A stretch of 64,000 bases of DNA from Cunninghamia lanceolata (taxonomy: Eukaryota > Streptophyta > Pinopsida > Cupressales > Cupressaceae): the NCBI GenBank assembly GCA_027924645.1, contig BSBN01000809.1, positions 43,430,001 through 43,494,000 on the forward strand. The letters run 5' to 3'. Positions 56,441 through 64,000 of the stretch are shown piece by piece. The position numbers and the translations under genes were made by a program. The notes beneath the pieces are model-generated. The model worked only from the letters and a program-made list of their open reading frames with translations. It did not search any database and was not told where the DNA came from. How positions within the stretch are numbered: the stretch's first letter is position 1; each line of letters starts with the position of its first letter.

Positions 56441-57546
56441 GTAGATTAGATAATGCAATGAAGGGAAAACACTAAATCAAATGCATTAAAATAAGAGATT
56501 ATACCTCACATGCAAAACCTAATCCCATCAAGGGAAGAAGGAGCCTTTGCACCCAAAGAAGCTCCCAAGACCAAGATGATCCCTAGACTATTGATTCAAA
56601 TGTGAAATGCTCTTCAATTGTGCAACTCACTATCTAACTCAAAGATGATTTTGGCATGGTAACTTTGCATAAACTTGGATGATGAAAATGACTTGTGAGA
56701 GGTTGTATTTATAGACTTTTGGAAGGGATTTTGATCCAAGGGTGGAGATTGATTGGAGAGATCAATAGTGGAGGATGAAAGTGATGTGGAGGGCCTAGAT
56801 TTGATCTTGGAAGATGGAGGGCTAGGAATAAAAGTAAATCTTTTATTCATTTTTGGGAAAGGGGTGAATAAATGAGGTTGGGTGAGATGGATTATTTGTG
56901 AATTAAAAATTCACATGGGGAAGTGTAAAATGAATTAAAAATTTATTTGGGGAAGAGTGGATATTTATGAGGTATGACATGTGTAAGGGATGTGTAAGAG
57001 GAGTAAATGTGATGTGTGATTTATTTGAATTTTAAATTTGGGGGATGTGAGAAGAAGTGTTAATGAGGGTTTGACTCACTTAATCAAGGTGATTAACCTA
57101 ATTAATGTGGCTGGAATAAATTAGTAGTGGGATTAGAGGGAGGATACGATTAATTAATTAATGATTTAATTAATTAATCCTAAGGCTAGGATAGGGTAGG
57201 CTAGAGTAGGCAATTAAATAATAGCTATTTAATTGTCTAGGGTAGGGATAGGCTAATTAGTAGGCTGGATTAATTAGTTAACATTGTTTTAACTAATTAA
57301 TTGGATTTAGGGAAAATGGGGGAATTGATTTAATAAATTTTGCATATTTATTAAATCAATTGGCTAAGGTTTGGACTATTGAATCAACAAAATTAATTCA
57401 ATTTTGAGGATGAAATGGTATGGATTTAGGAAATGAAAGTGATAATTAATTAAATAAAAATTTAATTAATTGGTTGGAAAGGAAATTGGTGTGTTTAGGG
57501 ATGTCGGGAGTCAGTTTGGTGGTCGAGACATTTTTAGGTGTCTACA
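56441..57546 (-). repeat. Element C 5' LTR
   Basis: 1106 bp, colinear and about 98% identical by eye with 45476-46583. Confidence 0.92.
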
Positions 57547-57551
57547 CATAG

Positions 57552-57880
57552 CATTCAAACCCTAATCAATCTTAGGCATTCATTCAATTTTACCTTTTCT
57601 ATAAAGGAAGGATTTCACAAATCATTTTCATATGGAGCATTTGAGTACTGTTATGCTACCAAAATCTTGAGCAACCAACATCCCTCCATAATCAACCCTT
57701 TGAAATCTACATGCCTATGCATGATTGAGAAGAGCCATTAAGGTCAATCAATGCTAATTTAGATTTAGTTTGCACTTCATTTATTGTTTGCATTTTCAAT
57801 CTATGTTGTGCTTCATGGTGTTAGTTAGGGTTTGATTTTCTACTATTTTGATTTATGCCCTAGATTTAACCCTGACGACA
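57552..57880 (+). repeat. Element D 5' LTR, second part
   Basis: Resumes D after C and its CATAG duplicate: CATTCAAACCCTAATCAATC continues the CCTAATCGATCTTGACCGTC style of the left part. Ends CCCTGACGACA. Confidence 0.7.
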
Positions 57881-57905
57881 TTTGGTGAACCCAATGTGAA
57901 CATGC
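57881..57905 (+). promoter_or_regulatory. Element D primer-binding region
   Basis: TTTGGTGAACCCAATGTGA right after the LTR end. The TTTGGTGAACCC form is common behind plant gypsy LTRs. The tRNA was not identified. Confidence 0.6.
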
Positions 57906-60300
57906 AAAAATCTAATTTTTTGGTTGAGTTTTGGTGACTAGATTTTGCAGGAAGCATCCTAGCTCGATTCTGACTACACCATTGGGTCTAGAAGACCCGA
58001 AAACCCTAGGGAGCATATAAAATTTGTCAATTTTTGTTACTAAAAAAAATTTGGATTTTTTTTAGTTCGGCCCCTGTTACCGGGTCGTACCGTACAGACC
58101 CATACGGCCTACACAGGGGCATTGTCATCAATTTGAAGGTTAAATGTTTCTTGTTCTCTTTTCATTCTGTTTGACATGATTTTTGTTGCAGGTGTCATAT
58201 TGTTGGGTTACAAGTTTATATTGTGGTTGCAGATGTGAAAATGTTAAAACCCTAGGTCAAAATTTTGGCTACCTCTGTTTATCTATGCCACCGTTTATCC
58301 CTCTGTTGGCCACTACTTGTGGCATCTCTGCCATTGCTAAAGCCTCGTCCACATTTATCTTTCCCACGTTGTTGGATGTATGTTGGTGTCACTACTCCAA
58401 ACTCAGTCAATCACCACTTGATTCTCCTGTTGTCGTTTCCCATCCCTCAATCGCCACAGATGGATGGCCTTCCCTCTGTGACTATCTCTATCAAACCCTA
58501 AGCACAACTCCTACCTGTGACCTCTTTGTGGCATAGAATATCACCACCATCAGCCAATTTAAGTCTATGGGATAGGTCTTCGTGGAGGCCGTAGATTTAT
58601 GCCTTGAGACCTGCAAGCCTTGGGTTAGTCATTGAGAGGCCTGCATTGGCCGGATCAGCTAGCCCTTGGATGTTATGGGCTTTAGGCCCTTGTGCCCTCG
58701 TAGTTTTTGAAATCGCCTTCTAATTCCCAACAATTGCCATTTGAGATTTGGACTTCCCGCCTAGTGGTCTGTTGGGATAGTCGCAGTCACATTTGGTGAC
58801 CTAGGTGGAAGGCTTATGACCGACCTTCGTTTCCTTTTTTGTTTTGTTTTGTTTTAATTTCTTATTTCTTTATTTATTTTACTTGAGTCGACCCCGGTCA
58901 TATTGGTGATTAGGGACATTAACCGCTAGGCTCAAATCTTGCCATGTGATCTCTCAGAAGTAAACTGCCAGCGACTAGGGCTTAACTGCCAAAGTGTCTT
59001 TGCTCCTCTTATATGCCCTGGGAGGGCATTTGTTTTCTTTTTCTCATAATAGGAGCATATGGAGGCAAAAATTTTCAAACAAGGGCTCATTGGAAAGAGG
59101 ATTCAGAGAACTTTTTTGTAGTCAAAGTCAAACCAACATGCAACCTTCAACTGCTCATAACTTTGGCATAATTCATCCTTTTTTAGCGAATGTTTTTTAA
59201 AAGTGCATAGAATTACATCTAGAATCTATTCATGATAGTCACTATTCTGTATCAGCTGATTTTCATTAGATTTGATTAGATTTCATGTTTTTCACATAAC
59301 GGTCTCCTATGCACTTTTACTTGTTCATTTTTCAATTTTGTGGCTTGTAGGTGACCTCACAAGGCTGGAACAACATTTGGATTAGCATACACAATATCTT
59401 GGATAGTGAAATAATTAGGTGCATTCATTCTAATCCTTCATTTCTCATTAGCATTCCTTGTTTCAGATTTTGATTTGGGCTCCTAAAATGAACATTTGTC
59501 TTCATCACATGTCAAAATTTGGGCATAAAATGAACGAATGTCTTCTATTCACATTTTGACTTGGGCATAAAAAGAACTAGTGTTTGAACTGTATGGTGAA
59601 TTTGGTTGTGATTAGGGGTGTGTATGCTCTTCTCATGTGCTTTGCACGATCTTGAGAATCAAAAACACCTCTTATCTATTCATATTCACACCTCACATTT
59701 CAATTTCTTAAGGGCAATTTACAAGTGTGAGTGTGAATCAATTGCATGTGTGTATGCTATCTCCTTACATCACAAGGTAATCTTGGAGATCAAAAACACC
59801 TCACTTGATTTTCTTTTGTTTACCCTTTCCTAGGATTTGCTAGGGGATTTCATCACCCCTAGGGATGATCTCAACCACATGTTTTGGTGGGGTATATCAA
59901 AGGGGGGAGAGCAAAAGTTGTACCTCAATCTAGCTACGTAGTTATTGGGACAGCCTTGTGGCCCCAGGTGATTCTGGACACAAGGTGAAGTGGCATTTGG
60001 TTACGCTTATGCCACATCCCTTCAACAGGCTAGTGTTCACAGATTTGGGCCCCTTGTACCTTGTGTATATTGGGGACACCCCTAGTTAACCCATGTACAA
60101 CCTAGCTTAAGACTTATTGGCCATACCCCACTTGACTAGTTCTAGGGCTTGTTGATATGTCTTCCATGTGTGCTTGTTTAATCATCATCACATTCTTCAA
60201 TTCAAAATTTAAAATTACTTATGTGTCTTACGTGTGTGTACATGTGTGACCATTTGATTGAACATTGCCACACAAAGCTCTAAACACCAAACACATAAAG
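57906..60300 (+). other. Element D leader, no recognised gene
   Basis: Contains CGTAC-rich sequence at 58085-58125 (ACCGGGTCGTACCGTACAGA), reminiscent of GTAC blocks in the leader of element A. The ORF at 58183-58536 (Ser/Leu/Pro-rich) shows no gag motif. Confidence 0.45.
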
Positions 60301-60359
60301 ACAAGTCAATCTAAACATTCTTCTAACACATTCAAATCCAATCACTTTCACCCTCATCA

Positions 60360-61010
60360 CCCATTCTTAGCCACTTCATATCCTATTCATATCCAAGTCA
60401 TCATAATTATACCCTAATCATTCCAAATCACCTTCTTCCTAATCAAACCCTAAGCATTCCACATCACATCCTAATCATATACAAGTCATCCCCATCCAAT
60501 CTTAATCATATCCTTGTCATTCTACATTATCCTTCATCATTCTAATAATTACACCTTATCCCTAATCATATCCTAATCATCCTAATCACTTCATCCTAAT
60601 CGTCATCCTAATCATACCTTAATCATATCCTAATCATACCCTCATCATTTCCAACTCATCCTAATCACCTTTTTCATCTAAACACCATCAGCTTAGTCAT
60701 CCTTATTAAGCCCTAATCATCCCTAATCATTCCATATCATACCCTAATCATACCCAAGTCATCACAATTCAAACCTTAACCATACCTCATCACCTTATTC
60801 CTAATCAAATCCAATCATTACACATCATCATCATCATCATTCCAATCTAGTCAATTCCTTCCTAAACATATCTTCACCAATCCTAATTATTCCTAATCAC
60901 ATTCTAATCATATCCCTATCATCCAACTTTCATTCTAATCATATCATAATCATACCCTAATCATTCCTAATCTCTAAGCACTTCATTTCACTTCATTCCA
61001 CATCAACCTA
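60360..61010 (+). repeat. CCTAATCAT-type simple repeat tract
   Basis: About 650 bp of irregularly spaced CCTAATCAT(A), CATATCC and CATTCC words; pyrimidine and A rich, nearly free of G. Not strictly periodic. Confidence 0.75.
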
Positions 61011-61774
61011 GCCCTAATTAACACTTGCCAAAATCGCCCTAATCATAAACAAGCCCAATCAAAATCATAAGCCCAAAATCATGGTCCAAGTGGGCTACCC
61101 TTCTAATTCAAGCAATGAGACAAAACCAAGGCCCAAGATCATAATTCAAGGAGGCCCTCTCTCTAATCCTAATCATGAGAATAATCTAAGACCTAAAGCA
61201 CACTTTAAGGGGCCCCTCCTCCTAATTCAAATGATGACAAAAGCTATGTTGCATACTTTGAGACGCAAGGTGACATACAACAATGTAAGGACATGTGTAA
61301 TTCCATTTCAACATTAGAAAACAAGGTCCTAGTGCCCCACCTATAAAAAATCATCCAAGCACTCCAACACCCAAACCAACCCATAAACCAGTTGACCATA
61401 CAACACTTACATGATACCCTTCAACCATTTCAACAAAGTCAACAACCTCACATACAACAACTCCTAGCCCAAATCCACATCCTAGCCAACCACCAATCTT
61501 GAATCCAACAACTCAATGCCACATCATCATATCAATTCACTTTACAACAAACACATGCAAGCCCAAGTCCACCTTTGCAACAAGTCCAAATGCCTTCATG
61601 TTCTAATGCCACATTTGATAGGGGGAACACCAATCTAGTTCATGTACCCTACAAGTTTGTCATACCACCAACCAATCAAATGTCTATCCCTAAGCCACCA
61701 TGTCCTAGTCCTAATCCATTGGCCTCTTTGCCTTCTAATTCATCAAAGCCTTCATTAACATTATCATCATCTAA

Positions 61775-63667
61775 TCTTCATGCCCTAAGCCTAAACATTA
61801 CAAGAGTAAACCTAAGGAGTTACCTAAATCCACCCATGATCCATTACATCATTCATCCACCCCTACACTTACAAATGATGTGACCCAAGGGCTACTACCG
61901 GGGAATCAAACATCACCATGTCATCCAACACATATGCTTGATCCTACCAAAGAGTCCTCAAACATCATGCCAAGTCCTTCAAACCAACCATGTCATCCAC
62001 AACCTCTTGAACCAATTTAAGAGTCTTCTCCATTGAGTCCTAGTCAACCTCCATTATGCCCTTATGTGGTTGACCATCTACAACATGTCAAACCTATCGA
62101 AGAGTCATTTGCATCCACTTCCTTTCCAAGTCAAGAGGTATGTTAAGAGCACAATTATAAGCATGAAGAAACATCAAACCCCCACTCTAGTAAAGATCAA
62201 ATCATTTCTCTTTGACCTATTCTTAACATGTACTTTTTCCATGATCAAGATATTATGCATGACGAAGAACATATTCATGAATAACTTGATCCCATTCATG
62301 GACAAGAAACCCAAGACCTACATGCTCCATCTCATGAAAGTCTTGTTGACCTACTTGAGCATTCACCCAATTTCATGGCCTTCATTCGAAACATAGAAAC
62401 TTCTCCTTCACTTCATGATCCAACCACTTTCACTTCCCATGATGAGACATATGCTTCCCAAGAACACATAAACATAGAAGATCAAATCAATAACATTGAT
62501 CTTAGTGAACATAATGCTAATCAAGATCCTAATTTTCCTTCCATATCATCCACTATTGTCCATGATTCAAAACCATCATATCCACTTGGTGTATCCACTT
62601 TCATTCGTGAGTGTTCTTCCTTAGGACAACAACAACATTTTTCCACCATCTCACCTTCTTCATCCAATAAGGAACTTGTGTCTAGTTCCCAAACTACACC
62701 TAGTCCCATAGTCCATCGCATGCTCCAAAACATGAACTACCAAGGTAAAGGCCTAGGCCTTCATGAACAAGGAATTTTGGAGCTTATCCATGTCAATGTT
62801 CCCCCTCGCTCATATGGCCTTGGATACACGCCCTAAGGTAAGCAATCAAAAGATGTTGGTACCACCTCCATTCCTCCTAAGTCCACTTTCCACAGTAAAC
62901 CTTATCACATTCCTAAAACATATGTTGCCATTCCACCTTCATCATCCTACAAATGTCAAAAGCATGCGACCATACACCTTCCCCCATCCAATCTACCTCC
63001 ACTTCTTCCAACTCCGCATATCCCTCCATCCACTTTTCTACCATTGCTTCCTACACCTAATATCCCAATCATTTATAAATATCCTTACATTCCTAATCAT
63101 GACCAAGAAATGCACACATCATGTAAACATAAGTCTTCCACTCATTCCACCCACCACATGGGATTCAAAAACAAACATTTGGATACCTCCTTTCAAAAAT
63201 CTAAACATCCTAAGGGTCCTAATAACTTAGGAAATCAATCCAAAAATTTAAAGAAAAATTCATTCAAAAGGCTACCTAAGCCCATACCTTCAAAAACAAA
63301 GTCAAAAACTAAAATGGTATAGGTCCCTAAACAAAAATACAAGTCAAATGAGGCATCCACTTCTCAAAAATCCCAACCATCTCCCTCCATTAAAAAATAC
63401 CATTCCATGCAAAAGTCTCAAATTCCTCAAATCCACAAGTCAAGCAAAAATCATAAAAATACTAAGTCTATGTAGGTTCCCAAGTCACTCAATCATCCAT
63501 CCACTAAGCAAACATCGTCATTGCTTCCTACACCTCCATCCAATCACAATCTTTCATGTTTAACATGGTGTGTGCAACCGTTGGTCATGATTCCTTTTCA
63601 CACATCATTCAACCATTACCCTACATATCTGCCTTATCACCTTCCTATGGTCCATTCTTTGGCATAA
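61775..63667 (+). pseudogene. Element D Pro/Ser/His-rich ORF with a G-patch
   Basis: One frame stays readable for about 630 codons with several TAA/TAG codons, most at likely Gln positions. Its longest open part (62375-62836) ends with a G-patch: RMLQNMNYQGKGLGLHEQG and a following SYGLGY. Before it lie acidic, Ser/His-rich stretches (SHDETYASQEHINIEDQ). After it come Lys/Ser/Pro-rich segments. G-patches bind nucleic acid or helicases and occur in some plant gypsy polyproteins near the protease. No capsid or DSG motif was found. Confidence 0.55.
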
Positions 63668-64000
63668 GTCATTCATCCATCCTTACATAAATCCCACATA
63701 ATCCACATCATAATCCACTTTCATTCCCTACATAATCAACATCATAATCCACTATCGTTCGCTCCATAATTAACTATCTACCTTATCCATCTCACTTTCA
63801 TGCCATCACTTACCAACATCAATGAGCATCATGACATTTGACATGGTTAGTGCGACATACCTTTGGGACTATCACCTTCATGGCACTAGACCCCCGATTC
63901 CTTCTCGTCCATATCCCCCTATCTAATTCAAAAAATCAAAAAAGTTGATCTTCTATGCCACTTACACTTGGGGGTACATTGTCTCATCCTCCTATCATTT

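Larger units (their letters stand above)
45476..57546 (-). mobile_element. Element C: Ty3/gypsy (Tat-type) lacking gag and protease, with antisense gene
   Basis: LTRs 45476-46583 and 56441-57546, PBS and PPT, and a perfect target duplication CATAG (45471-45475 and 57547-57551). Minus-strand pol order: pre-RT, RT, RH, aRH, integrase. Pol begins directly at the PBS with no gag or PR. A 6.3-kb stretch between integrase and 3' LTR carries an antisense plant-mobile-domain gene and several tandem repeats. The LTRs differ at only about 20 positions by eye (about 2%), so this is likely the youngest insertion here. Confidence 0.9.
43678..64000 (+). mobile_element. Element D: gypsy-like LTR retrotransposon, 5' part, host of C
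   Basis: LTR starts TGTAGACACTAAAATTTG at 43678, is split by C, resumes at 57552 and ends GACGACA at 57880. A PBS-like TTTGGTGAACCCAATGTGA follows. The internal region runs off the right edge with a CCTAATCAT-rich leader and a Pro/Ser/His-rich ORF containing a G-patch. No RT is seen within the window, so superfamily is inferred from LTR and PBS style and the G-patch. Confidence 0.65.

Overview
The window is nuclear DNA from a plant with a large, repeat-packed genome. It is AT-rich and has GT-AG introns, plant-type LTR retrotransposons (SIRE-like Ty1/copia; Tat-like Ty3/gypsy with a second RNase H), a plant mobile domain and plant-telomere-like motifs. A gymnosperm such as a conifer would fit, but that is a weak inference. 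I see no tRNA or rRNA gene and no intact host gene. Almost every coding stretch is a decayed transposable-element gene.

Left part (1-14.6 kb): a spliced, frameshifted DDE-transposase-like gene on the + strand (1-3500) begins with a tandem-repeat VENENEN tail and has two introns. Facing it, on the - strand (9840-7519), is an unrecognised gene that I could assemble into eight exons, every junction in phase 0. The two converge and may be partners in one DNA transposon. Between and beyond them lie a perfect 35-bp dispersed repeat, a TA microsatellite inside a duplicated segment, an RNase H (RVT_3) relic, a telomere-like tract, a Ty3/gypsy RT relic and a 118-bp tandem repeat.

Middle and right (14.6-64 kb): a ~13-copy palindrome array (core GGGATCCC) is followed by one nested stack of LTR retrotransposons. 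S1 (copia-like, +, gag-like CCHC protein plus a coiled-coil ORF, no pol seen) ends in an LTR at 18275. S2 (same LTR family, -) cuts that LTR at 20202. A (non-coding element, +, 20374-42621) sits in the S2 LTR. B (copia, -, 23094-30120, TSD GTTTT) sits inside A. G (gypsy, -, 30437-42557, TSD GAAGG) sits in A's 3' LTR. D (gypsy-like, +, from 43678 past the window end) sits in S2. C (gypsy, -, 45476-57546, TSD CATAG) sits in D's 5' LTR. Split LTRs rejoin across each insertion, so insertion order can be read directly.

Most unusual: G places its extra RNase H between protease and RT, whereas C has the usual Tat order RT-RH-aRH-INT. C has lost gag and protease and carries, antisense to pol, a plant-mobile-domain gene whose long Q-rich tail is interrupted by ten TAG codons and no other stop. 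D encodes a G-patch protein. The premature stops look like C-to-T decay at CAG and CGA, as expected for CHG/CG-methylated plant transposons.
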